A DNA stretch of 20,828 nt from JAPHTQ01 sp050287105 (GTDB lineage: Bacteria; Pseudomonadota; Gammaproteobacteria; Thiohalomonadales; Thiohalomonadaceae): assembly GCA_050287105.1 (NCBI GenBank), contig JBNKBG010000046.1, positions 1 to 20,828 of the forward strand. The letters are read 5' to 3'. Position 1 is the stretch's first letter, and each line of letters starts with the position of its first letter. The notes beneath the pieces are model-generated. The model searched no databases. It saw only the letters and a list, made by a program, of their open reading frames with translations, and was not told the DNA's origin. Below are positions 8,573-15,454 of this stretch, one piece after another. Made by a program: the position numbers and the translations under genes.

Positions 8573-8944
8573 GTGGGAAAAGAATTCAGTCGCAGCCGTC
8601 GAGTCGGCGAGCAGATCCAGCGTGAACTGGCAGAACTGCTGCAACGGGAGATCAATGATCCCCGGCTGGGGATGGTGACCGTCTCCGCGGTAGAGGTCTC
8701 CCGGGATCTGGCCGTCGCCAAGGTCTTTTTTACCGTGCTCAATCCAGAACACGATATGAAGCAGACCCTCAGCGGACTCAACCATGCCAGCGGGTTTCTG
8801 CGTCGGGAACTGGGTAAACGCATGCAGTTACGGGTGGTGCCCGAGTTACGCTTCCAGTTCGACAGTTCTATTGAGCACGGCTCCCGCCTGAGTGCCCTGA
8901 TCGACAAAGCCGTATCCGGCGATAAAGAGAACAGCGAGGATTAA
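8573..8944 (+). CDS. rbfA: Ribosome-binding factor A
   Basis: A 123-residue late 30S maturation factor (E. coli: 133) that binds near 16S rRNA helix 1. It has the KH-like fold signatures: QREINDPRLGMVTVSAVEVSRDLAVAKVF near the N-terminus and the ASG helix kink (NHASGFLRRELGKRM) that replaces GxxG in this family. Its end (VPELRFQFDSSIEHGSRL) is also typical. The start is GTG 8573, giving the expected MGKEFSRSRR; the Shine-Dalgarno is weak (AGGGG at 8556-8560, 12 bases away). It follows infB by 28 bases and precedes truB by 5 bases, so coupling to truB is likely. Confidence 0.95.
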   Translation: MGKEFSRSRRVGEQIQRELAELLQREINDPRLGMVTVSAVEVSRDLAVAKVFFTVLNPEHDMKQTLSGLNHASGFLRRELGKRMQLRVVPELRFQFDSSIEHGSRLSALIDKAVSGDKENSED

Positions 8945-8949
8945 CGAAA

Positions 8950-9870
8950 GTGGCGCGCCGGAAACAATCCCGTGGCCGCAGGGTCAACGGCATCCTGCTG
9001 CTGGACAAGCCGTTAGGCATTACCTCCAATGCCGCATTGCAGGAGGTAAAACGCCTGTTCCGCGCCGCCAAGGCCGGACACACGGGTAACCTCGATCCAC
9101 TGGCCAGCGGTATGCTGCCGATCTGTCTCGGTGAGGCGACCAAGTTCTCGGTCTACCTGCTGGATGCGGACAAGGTCTACCTGGGTAGTTGCAAGCTGGG
9201 CATCCGTACCACCACTGCCGATGCGGAAGGGGAGATCATTGAAACCCGTCCGGTGCCGGAACTGACCGAGGCGCAGGTGGAAGTGGTACTGGAACAATTC
9301 CGCGGTGAGATCGAGCAGATCCCGCCGATGCACTCGGCAATTAAGCAGAATGGCCAGCCGCTCTACAAACTGGCGCGGCAGGGGATCGAGGTGGAACGGC
9401 AACCGCGCAAGGTGACCATCCACGAACTGACCCTGACCAGGCTACAGGGTGATGAACTGGAGCTCTACGTACACTGCTCCAAGGGCACCTACATACGCAC
9501 CCTGGTGGAGGATATCGGTGCCGCGCTGGGTTGCGGTGCTTTCCTCAGCGGTCTGCGCCGCACCCGGGTCGGCCCCTTCCCCGAAGAGGCGATGGTGACC
9601 ATGGAGGCGCTGCGTGCCGAGGCGCAAGAGGGCGCAGAACAACTTGATCGCCACCTGTTACCGGCGGATCACGCCCTGGGGGGATACCCCGGGGTAACAC
9701 TTACCGAGAGCAGTCTGTTCTATGTTCGACAGGGACAGGCGGTTCAGGTATCACAGGCCCCCACCGCAGGGTGGGTACGTCTGTTCGACAGCGACGGTGG
9801 TTTCGTCGGTGTCGGGGCTGTACTTGATGACGGCCGAATCGCCCCCAAACGCCTGCTTAACGCGGGTTAA
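8950..9870 (+). CDS. truB: tRNA pseudouridine(55) synthase
   Basis: A 306-residue enzyme (E. coli: 314) that isomerises U55 in the T loop of tRNAs. The catalytic aspartate is Asp49 in GHTGNLDPLASGMLPICLGEATKF, and the conserved YKLARQG and KGTYIRTLVEDIG stretches are present. The C-terminal part (about 235-305, ending GAVLDDGRIAPKRLLN) is a PUA RNA-binding domain. The start is GTG 8950, with GAGGA (8936-8940) at a 9-base spacing lying inside the end of rbfA. There are 97 bases before rpsO. Confidence 0.97.
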   Translation: MARRKQSRGRRVNGILLLDKPLGITSNAALQEVKRLFRAAKAGHTGNLDPLASGMLPICLGEATKFSVYLLDADKVYLGSCKLGIRTTTADAEGEIIETRPVPELTEAQVEVVLEQFRGEIEQIPPMHSAIKQNGQPLYKLARQGIEVERQPRKVTIHELTLTRLQGDELELYVHCSKGTYIRTLVEDIGAALGCGAFLSGLRRTRVGPFPEEAMVTMEALRAEAQEGAEQLDRHLLPADHALGGYPGVTLTESSLFYVRQGQAVQVSQAPTAGWVRLFDSDGGFVGVGAVLDDGRIAPKRLLNAG

Positions 9871-9895
9871 TGGTGGCATAAGCAGCGAATTTACC

Positions 9896-9915
9896 TTGTT
9901 CCCCCGGGGGGACAA
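9896..9915 (+). other. G+C-rich palindrome between truB and rpsO
   Basis: TTGTTCCCCC (9896-9905) is followed at once by its near-exact complement (9906-9915), with one T:G wobble in RNA (9900/9911). There is no T-run, so it does not look like an intrinsic terminator. It lies 52 bases before the rpsO start, where E. coli has the rpsO promoter and leader. A processing or stabilising role is possible. A weak -10-like TATGAT (9941-9946) follows without a good -35. Confidence 0.5.
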
Positions 9916-9967
9916 CGGTTAAAATTCGCGTTCTGAAATGTATGATATATCGCAGGAGTTTTACCAG

Positions 9968-10237
9968 ATGTCTCTGAGCAACGAGCAAATCGCCAACATC
10001 ATCAAGGAATTTGGCAAAAGTGAAACCGACACCGGTTCCCCAGAAGTGCAGATTGCACTGCTGTCTGCCAATATTGAAGGCCTCTCCGGCCACTTCAAGG
10101 AACATATCCATGACCACCACTCACGTCGTGGTCTGCTGCGGATGGTAAGCCAGCGCCGCAAGCTGCTGGACTACCTGAAGAAGAAAGATGTTGAGCGTTA
10201 CCGTTCTACCATCTCTCGCCTTGGTCTGCGTAAGTAA
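9968..10237 (+). CDS. rpsO: 30S ribosomal protein S15
   Basis: An 89-residue protein, identical in length to E. coli S15, which binds 16S rRNA in the central domain. It shows the family motifs TGSPEVQIALLSANI, HFKEHIHDHHSRRGLLRMVSQRRKLLDYLKKKD and a C-terminal YRSTISRLGLRK. The frame is open from an ATG at 9938, but ATG 9968 gives the standard MSLSNEQ start and has AGGAG (9954-9958) at a 9-base spacing. In E. coli S15 represses its own mRNA through a leader pseudoknot; that fold was not established here. Confidence 0.97.
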   Translation: MSLSNEQIANIIKEFGKSETDTGSPEVQIALLSANIEGLSGHFKEHIHDHHSRRGLLRMVSQRRKLLDYLKKKDVERYRSTISRLGLRK

Positions 10238-10261
10238 GACCGAAAAGCCGTACCGTTCGTC

Positions 10262-10379
10262 ACAGTGATGCGGGGGAGCCGGGAAACAGAAGAGAGTGGG
10301 CGATTAGAAGAATACAGGCATCTGGTTGACTGCGCCTATCGTTCACCCCACCTGCTTTCCGCCTTCCCCGTTTCGCTGT
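10262..10379 (+). promoter_or_regulatory. Long hairpin in the pnp leader, candidate RNase III site
   Basis: The outer arms 10262-10289 and 10352-10379 pair over 28 positions: I count 21 Watson-Crick pairs, 4 G:U pairs and 3 mismatches. Inside, GTGGG (10296-10300) pairs with CCCAC (10347-10351) and CGAT (10301-10304) with ATCG (10338-10341). It lies between rpsO and the pnp ribosome-binding site. In E. coli a long stem at this place is cut by RNase III and then used by PNPase to repress its own synthesis. The same role here is inferred from structure and position. Confidence 0.75.
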
Positions 10380-10414
10380 ATATCCAGTAAGCGATAACCC
10401 AAAAGGATTCAACA

Positions 10415-12508
10415 GTGAAGCCTGTCAAGAAAGAGTTCCAGTATGGGGAGCACAAGGTCACCCTGGAGACCGGCGAGATTGCCCGCCAGGCCAGTGGTGC
10501 CGTTATGGCCAGCATGGGAGATACCACCGTTCTGGTTACCGTGGTCGCCGCGAAAAATGCCCAGGAAGGTAGAGACTTCTTCCCGCTGACCGTCGATTAT
10601 CAGGAAAAGACCTACGCCGCGGGTAAGATCCCCGGAGGTTTCTTCCGCCGCGAAGGTCGACCTAGCGAAAATGAAACCCTCACCGCCCGCCTTATCGACC
10701 GCCCCATCCGTCCACTCTTCCCCGATGGTTTCGTCAACGAAGTTCAAGTTATCTGTACCGTCATCTCCCTCGACCCTGAAATCAACCCCGACATCGTCGC
10801 CATGATCGGCGCCTCCGCGGCACTGACCGTTTCCGGCGCGCCCTTCAACGGCCCGATTGGTGCGGCGCGGGTCGGTTATGTGGATGGCAACTACGTGCTC
10901 AACCCCGACCGCAAGCAACTGGCCGAGTCCAAGCTGGACCTGGTGGTGGCTGGTACCGAGAGTGCGGTATTGATGGTTGAGTCTGAGGCCGACTGCCTCA
11001 GCGAAGAGGTGATGCTGGGTTCCGTGATCTTCGGTCACGACAGCATGCAGGCCGTGATCAAGGCGATTCGTGAGTTCGCTGCAGAGGCCGGCACCCAGCC
11101 CTGGGATTGGCAGGCGCCGCCCCATGACGAGAGTACCTTTAGTGCCGTTCGTGCCGAAGCGGAAGCGGGTTTCACCGAGGCCTACCAGATCACCGAAAAG
11201 ATGGCTCGCTATGACCGTCTGAGTGAAATTCGCAGTGGCGTTATCGCCAAACTGTGTGGCGAAGAGGCCGCCGAGCCGCTGTCAGAGGGCAAGGTTCGTG
11301 AAGCGATGGAGAGCCTGGAGAAGAAGATCGTCCGTGGTCGCATCATCTCCGGTGAACCCCGCATTGATGGTCGCGATACCCGTACCGTGCGCCCCATTAC
11401 CGTACGTACCGGTGTACTGCCTCGTACCCACGGCTCCGCTCTGTTCACGCGCGGTGAAACCCAGGCACTGGTGGTTACCACACTCGGTACTGCCCGGGAT
11501 GCGCAGATCATCGATGCCCTGGAAGGGGAGCGCAAGGAACACTTCCTGCTGCACTACAACTTCCCACCGTTCTCCGTGGGTGAAACCGGTCGTGTCGGTA
11601 GCCCCAAGCGTCGTGAGATCGGCCACGGCCGTCTGGCCAAGCGTGGTGTTGCCGCGATCATGCCCACCGTTGAAGAGTTCCCTTACACCGTTCGTGTCGT
11701 CTCTGAGATCACCGAGTCCAATGGTTCCAGCTCCATGGCCAGCGTCTGCGGCAGCGCCCTGGCGCTGATGGATGCCGGCGTACCAATCAAGGCACCAGTG
11801 GCCGGTGTCGCCATGGGCCTGATCAAGGAAACCGACAAGTTCGCCGTACTCACCGACATCCTCGGTGACGAGGATCACCTCGGTGATATGGACTTCAAGG
11901 TGGCCGGTACCGACTACGGTATTACCGCCCTGCAGATGGATATCAAGATCGAAGGTATTACCAAAGAGATCATGGAGATCGCTCTGGCCCAGGCCAAAGA
12001 GGGACGTCTGCATATCCTTGGTGAAATGGGCAAGGTGATTAACAAACCGCGTGAAGAGATGTCTGATTACGCACCGCGTTACATCACCTTCAAGATCAAC
12101 CCGGACAAGATCCGCGACGTTATCGGTAAGGGCGGTGCTACCATTCGCTCCATCACCGAAGAGACCGGTGCCAGCATCGATCTGAGCGACGACGGTACCG
12201 TGAAGATCGCCTCGGTAGATAACAACGCCGGTAAGGAAGCACAGCGTCGCATCGAGCAGCTGACCGCCGATGTGGAAGTAGGCAGGATCTACGAAGGCCG
12301 TGTTGCCAAGCTGATGGACTTCGGTGCATTTGTTACCGTACTGCCTGGTAAAGATGGTCTGGTACACATCTCGCAAATTTCCGAAGAGCGCGTCGAGAAG
12401 GTTAGCGACAAGCTCAACGAAGGTGATGTGGTCAAGGTCAAGGTACTGGAGATCGACAAACAGGGTCGTATCCGCCTGAGCATGAAGGCCGTCACTGCCG
12501 AAGAGTGA
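10415..12508 (+). CDS. pnp: Polyribonucleotide nucleotidyltransferase (PNPase)
   Basis: A 697-residue phosphorolytic 3'-5' exoribonuclease that also adds tails; it forms trimers and joins the degradosome in E. coli. It has two RNase PH domains (about 10-230 and 310-545) joined by an alpha domain, then a KH domain with GKGG (DVIGKGGATIRSITEETGA) and an S1 domain (about 620-692). The catalytic region is ILGDEDHLGDMDFKVAG with Asp485 and Asp491, matching E. coli Asp486 and Asp492. The start is GTG 10415 with AAGGA (10403-10407) at a 7-base spacing. It ends soon after S1, without the longer tail of the E. coli enzyme. The leader hairpin suggests autoregulation. Confidence 0.98.
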   Translation: MKPVKKEFQYGEHKVTLETGEIARQASGAVMASMGDTTVLVTVVAAKNAQEGRDFFPLTVDYQEKTYAAGKIPGGFFRREGRPSENETLTARLIDRPIRPLFPDGFVNEVQVICTVISLDPEINPDIVAMIGASAALTVSGAPFNGPIGAARVGYVDGNYVLNPDRKQLAESKLDLVVAGTESAVLMVESEADCLSEEVMLGSVIFGHDSMQAVIKAIREFAAEAGTQPWDWQAPPHDESTFSAVRAEAEAGFTEAYQITEKMARYDRLSEIRSGVIAKLCGEEAAEPLSEGKVREAMESLEKKIVRGRIISGEPRIDGRDTRTVRPITVRTGVLPRTHGSALFTRGETQALVVTTLGTARDAQIIDALEGERKEHFLLHYNFPPFSVGETGRVGSPKRREIGHGRLAKRGVAAIMPTVEEFPYTVRVVSEITESNGSSSMASVCGSALALMDAGVPIKAPVAGVAMGLIKETDKFAVLTDILGDEDHLGDMDFKVAGTDYGITALQMDIKIEGITKEIMEIALAQAKEGRLHILGEMGKVINKPREEMSDYAPRYITFKINPDKIRDVIGKGGATIRSITEETGASIDLSDDGTVKIASVDNNAGKEAQRRIEQLTADVEVGRIYEGRVAKLMDFGAFVTVLPGKDGLVHISQISEERVEKVSDKLNEGDVVKVKVLEIDKQGRIRLSMKAVTAEE

Positions 12509-12554
12509 TCCCGCTAGTTACGGGAATAAAAAAGGGGCCGTATGGCCCCTTTTT
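12509..12554 (+). terminator. Rho-independent terminator after pnp
   Basis: A strong stem, AAAAAGGGGCC (12529-12539) with GGCCCCTTTTT (12544-12554) and a GTAT loop, ends the operon. Because it has an A-run on one side and a T-run on the other, it could act in both directions. A smaller stem (TCCCG/CGGGA, 12509-12525) lies just before it. Confidence 0.92.
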
Positions 12555-12571
12555 GTTGTCTGAGGATCGGG

Positions 12572-12600
12572 TTGGCATTACCCTGAAATCATCAGTTAAT
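12572..12600 (+). promoter_or_regulatory. Possible sigma-70 promoter before the membrane protein gene
   Basis: TTGGCA (12572-12577, five of six -35 bases) lies 17 bases before GTTAAT (12595-12600, four of six -10 bases), just after the pnp terminator. A new promoter is needed here, but the match is only moderate. Confidence 0.4.
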
Positions 12601-12659
12601 ATGGTGTCTTTGCTGGCTGCAGCAGTTGGCTTTGCGGGAGAATTTCGATCAAAAATCTA

Positions 12660-13178
12660 TTGCGCGTAATTCATGGCTACTCTCCGGATGTGCGTTTGAT
12701 TGTGGCGATGATGGCCTTGCTTGCCGGGTTCTATCTGGCACTTCATGCCGCCTGGTACGCCTGGCTCTTCACTGCGCTGGCGATATGGCTGGTCTGGGAT
12801 GCCCTGCGCAATGGCACTGTCTGGTACGGTTTCCATGCTTTCAAGAGTGGTCAGCACACGGCACTACGGAATGCCATGCTCTCTATGCGCTGGCCCAACA
12901 TGCTCAATCCGGAAAGTCTGGCGTACTACCACTGGTTAAAAGGGGTGATAGATATGAGCGATGCTCGCCTCGCTGCGGCCAAGGTCCATCTGCTGGTTGC
13001 AGCAAGTGGCAAGTTACGCACCGAGAATGATCGTTCGTTGGTGCATTGTCTGTTGGGTGAGATTGCCCTGCAGGAAGGAGAATCGGAGCTGGCGCGTGAG
13101 CATTTGCGCCATGCTGCCGCCCTGCAACACCATCCTGAAGTAGGGCGCATTATTACAACACTGTCATCCCGTTTGTGA
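12660..13178 (+). CDS. Hypothetical two-helix membrane protein with TPR-like C-terminus
   Basis: Encodes about 172 residues if read from TTG 12660. I do not recognise a named family. Residues 11-48 form two nearly continuous hydrophobic helices (VAMMALLAGFYLALHAAWYA then WLFTALAIWLVW). The remainder is helical, soluble in character and rich in Ala and Leu. Its end (LVHCLLGEIALQEGESELAREHLRHAAAL) has the spacing of tetratricopeptide repeats. Start choice is uncertain: there is no in-frame ATG or GTG between the stop at 12597 and 12660, while GGGAG (12636-12640) is ideally placed for an ATC at 12648, which would add four residues (MKNL if initiated with Met). It stands alone between the pnp terminator and mtnB. 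Confidence 0.7.
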   Translation: MRVIHGYSPDVRLIVAMMALLAGFYLALHAAWYAWLFTALAIWLVWDALRNGTVWYGFHAFKSGQHTALRNAMLSMRWPNMLNPESLAYYHWLKGVIDMSDARLAAAKVHLLVAASGKLRTENDRSLVHCLLGEIALQEGESELAREHLRHAAALQHHPEVGRIITTLSSRL

Positions 13179-13195
13179 CAGCGGTTACTGAACCC

Positions 13196-13224
13196 TTGCC
13201 GGGTGAATGGCACAAAGGTATATC
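13196..13224 (+). promoter_or_regulatory. Possible sigma-70 promoter of mtnB
   Basis: TTGCCG (13196-13201) and TATATC (13219-13224) are spaced by 17 bases, each matching four of six consensus bases. It would give a leader of about 60 bases before mtnB. I saw no S-adenosylmethionine riboswitch-like structure in this leader. Confidence 0.4.
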
Positions 13225-13293
13225 AAGTACGATCCAATCCAGATTCATCTATGTCATTGGTCCACTGAACAGGAAAAGTGGTAGGAGCTAACT

Positions 13294-13926
13294 ATGACGG
13301 TAACGACAGGCAGCACTGATCTTCAGAGCAAGATTAGGGAAATTATCGAAGCGGGTCATTTTCTTCACCAGCGTGGCTGGGTTCCTGCTACCAGCAGCAA
13401 TTTTTCCACGCGCCTGAGTGATGGCACTATTGCGATTACTGTATCGGGCTTCCATAAGGGACAGTTGACTGAAGATGGCGTAATGCGCGTTGATGCCACG
13501 GGGAGTGCGGTCGACACTGATCTTCGACCGTCTGCTGAAACCGATCTGCATACCCTGATTTACCAGCGTTATCCCGAAGTGGGTGCGGTATTGCACTCCC
13601 ATTCAGTTGCAGCAACCGTTCTCTCTCTGGCGATGGGAGAGCAGCTTCTGTTTGAGCAGTATGAGATATTGAAGGCCTTTAGTGGTGTCACTACCCACGA
13701 TACTCGTTTCGTCGTGCCGATCTTTGAGAACGATCAGGATGTCCCCCGCCTGGCAGCCTGTGTCAACGACTACATGGATACGCATCCTGCGATCCACGCC
13801 TTCCTGGTACGTGGTCATGGGCTCTACACCTGGGGGGCGCACATGCGGGAGGCGTTGCGTCATATCGAGGCGCTTGAATTCCTGTTTCAGTGTCAGTTGA
13901 CCATGAACGGATTAAAGCAGGCATAA
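13294..13926 (+). CDS. mtnB: Methylthioribulose-1-phosphate dehydratase
   Basis: A 210-residue class II aldolase-fold enzyme that dehydrates 5-methylthioribulose 1-phosphate in methionine salvage from methylthioadenosine. It carries the family stretches RGWVPATSSNFSTRLSDGTIAITVSG and HKGQL, the zinc-binding pair of histidines in LHSHSVAATVLS, and the third metal histidine in RGHGLYTWG. AFSGVTTHDTRFVVPIFENDQD is typical of MtnB and separates it from L-fuculose aldolases. ATG 13294 is preceded by AGGAG a few bases upstream. The active site looks intact. It is followed by an mtnC homologue after 49 bases; an mtnD gene, often adjacent, is not here. Confidence 0.93.
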   Translation: MTVTTGSTDLQSKIREIIEAGHFLHQRGWVPATSSNFSTRLSDGTIAITVSGFHKGQLTEDGVMRVDATGSAVDTDLRPSAETDLHTLIYQRYPEVGAVLHSHSVAATVLSLAMGEQLLFEQYEILKAFSGVTTHDTRFVVPIFENDQDVPRLAACVNDYMDTHPAIHAFLVRGHGLYTWGAHMREALRHIEALEFLFQCQLTMNGLKQA

Positions 13927-13975
13927 CCCACGCTTCCGTCTACGCTATAGCAAGGAATCGGCGGCGGAGAGTTAA

Positions 13976-14656
13976 ATGATTAAAGCGATTGTCACAGCCG
14001 TGGAGGGTACGCTCTCCCCTCATAGTTTTGCCAGCAACCGCCTGTTGCCCTATGCCCGTGAACACCTTCGCAGCTATATCCTGAAGCATCTGGAGATACC
14101 AGCGGTGATTACGCAACTGGAAATGGTGTGTGGCAAAGATAGCGAGGGGCGCGATGCCGTACAGTGTTGTGACCTGCTTGAGTCCTGGATGGATGAAGGT
14201 CGCAGTAACGCCGCGCTAACAATCCTGCAAGAGCTGCTCTGGCAGGAGGGGTATAGCAATGGCGAACTACTGGGCGAGTTTTACGAAGATGCAGTACGAA
14301 ATCTGCGCAACTGGAAAGAGAAGGGGATTAACCTCTATACCTATTCAAGTTCTTCAATAGAGGCGCAGCAGTTACTATTCCGCCACAACCCGTTTGGTGA
14401 TCTGACAACACTGTTTTGCGAATTTTTCGATACCCGGATCGGCCATAAGCAGGACTCCTCATCATTCGAGGTGATTGTCTCGCGAATCAATGAGCGGGCT
14501 GGTGATATCCTCTATCTTTCGGATGTTACGGAGGAGCTGAACGCGGCTCGCGCTGCCGGAATGCAGACCCGTTGCCTGGTTCGGGAAGGGCAAATGCTCG
14601 ACACCATGGCTGCCCATCCGCAGGTTAAGGATTTTGACGCTATTAACCTGGATTGA
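13976..14656 (+). CDS. MtnC-like HAD-family enolase-phosphatase homologue lacking the nucleophile
   Basis: A 226-residue protein homologous to 2,3-diketo-5-methylthiopentyl-1-phosphate enolase/phosphatase (MtnC, E1) over its whole length. It starts MIKAIVTAVEGTLS, where family members have MIxAIVTDIEGTTS: the motif I nucleophilic Asp is Ala8 (codon GCC, one base from GAC). Motif II keeps serines (YSSSS, 123-127, usually YSSGS), motif III keeps Lys158 (IGHKQDSSSF), and motif IV keeps Asp183 and Glu187 (LSDVTEELNAA, usually SDIxxELDAA). The frame is intact and well placed, with AGAG-like bases before ATG 13976. Classic HAD phosphatase activity would not be expected. It may be a pseudoenzyme, have enolase-only activity, or be decaying. 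Symbol withheld for that reason. Confidence 0.88.
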   Translation: MIKAIVTAVEGTLSPHSFASNRLLPYAREHLRSYILKHLEIPAVITQLEMVCGKDSEGRDAVQCCDLLESWMDEGRSNAALTILQELLWQEGYSNGELLGEFYEDAVRNLRNWKEKGINLYTYSSSSIEAQQLLFRHNPFGDLTTLFCEFFDTRIGHKQDSSSFEVIVSRINERAGDILYLSDVTEELNAARAAGMQTRCLVREGQMLDTMAAHPQVKDFDAINLD

Positions 14657-14669
14657 TACAGGAGAACCC

Positions 14670-15245
14670 ATGGCACGTACTCCTTCCACCATGCTTGAGC
14701 TTGGCACCTCTGCGGCAGAGTTTTCCCTGCCTGAACCGGCCACCGGCAATACCGTCTCGCTTGCCGATTTTCATGGTAAGCCGTTACTCCTGGTGTTTAT
14801 CTGTAACCACTGTCCCTACGTTCTGCATATCGCGGCAAAGCTCGGGGAAATGGCCGTTGAATTTGCCGCCAAAGGGGTACAATTTGTCGCGATAAACAGT
14901 AATGATGTGGCGAACTATCCCGATGACGCGCCGGATAAAATGGCGGCTATGGGACAGCACTTTGGTTTTACTTTTCCCTATCTATTTGACGAGTCCCAGC
15001 AGGTTGCCAGGGCCTATCGTGCCGCTTGTACCCCCGATTTCTACCTTTTTGATGCCACCCATGCACTGATATACCGTGGCCAGTTTGACAGCTCCCGCCC
15101 GGGCAACGATGAACCCGTAACCGGTGCCGATCTGGCAAACGCCATCAATGCACTGCTGGCCCACCTGCCGCCGTCAGCGGAACAGAAACCCAGTCTGGGC
15201 TGTAACATCAAATGGAAGCCGGGTAACGAGCCGGATTACTTCTGA
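14670..15245 (+). CDS. Thioredoxin-fold peroxiredoxin-like protein (PRX_like1 type)
   Basis: A 191-residue protein of the AhpC/TSA-like thioredoxin superfamily. The redox site is CNHC (Cys45, Cys48) after LLLVFI, in the place of the thioredoxin CxxC. Cys120 lies in ACTPDFYLFD and Cys178 in the conserved tail GCNIKWKPGNEPDYF, both features I associate with the PRX_like1 group. There is no signal peptide, so it is probably cytoplasmic. The frame is open upstream to TTG 14634, which overlaps mtnC; ATG 14670 is preferred because AGGAG (14660-14664) lies 5 bases before it. It follows the mtnC homologue by 13 bases, so the two are probably co-transcribed. Its substrate is unknown. Confidence 0.88.
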   Translation: MARTPSTMLELGTSAAEFSLPEPATGNTVSLADFHGKPLLLVFICNHCPYVLHIAAKLGEMAVEFAAKGVQFVAINSNDVANYPDDAPDKMAAMGQHFGFTFPYLFDESQQVARAYRAACTPDFYLFDATHALIYRGQFDSSRPGNDEPVTGADLANAINALLAHLPPSAEQKPSLGCNIKWKPGNEPDYF

Positions 15246-15326
15246 ATTAAGCGATCCTGTCGTTGAAATTTGCTGCCCCCGCCATGGAACACGGCGCATA
15301 ATCGATAATCTCATACCTATGTTGAG

Positions 15327-15355
15327 TGTAAACCGACATATTAAGCGGGTATAAT
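15327..15355 (+). promoter_or_regulatory. Promoter of the gsp operon
   Basis: A consensus TATAAT (15350-15355) lies in the 209-base non-coding gap before gspC. A 17-base spacing points to TGTAAA (15327-15332) as a weak -35; TTGAGT (15322-15327) is a better -35 match but at 22 bases is too far. A poor -35 suggests help from an activator. I saw no terminator for the preceding genes in 15246-15320. Confidence 0.55.
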
Positions 15356-15454
15356 TCCTGCCAGGCGTATTCTTCGCCAGAAAATGTTATTCTACTCAAT
15401 GCGTTACGGGTGCTTTTCATTGTCGATCGTGAACAGGGAAATATTGACGGTTCT

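Noticed and set aside
11282..12376. Antisense ORF of 364 codons opposite pnp
   Set aside because: A shadow of highly conserved pnp coding sequence, with no plausible protein features.
13179..13293. Possible S-adenosylmethionine riboswitch or sigma-54 site before mtnB
   Set aside because: No supporting stem set is visible, and TGGCAC at about 13208 lacks the GC of a -12 element at the right spacing.
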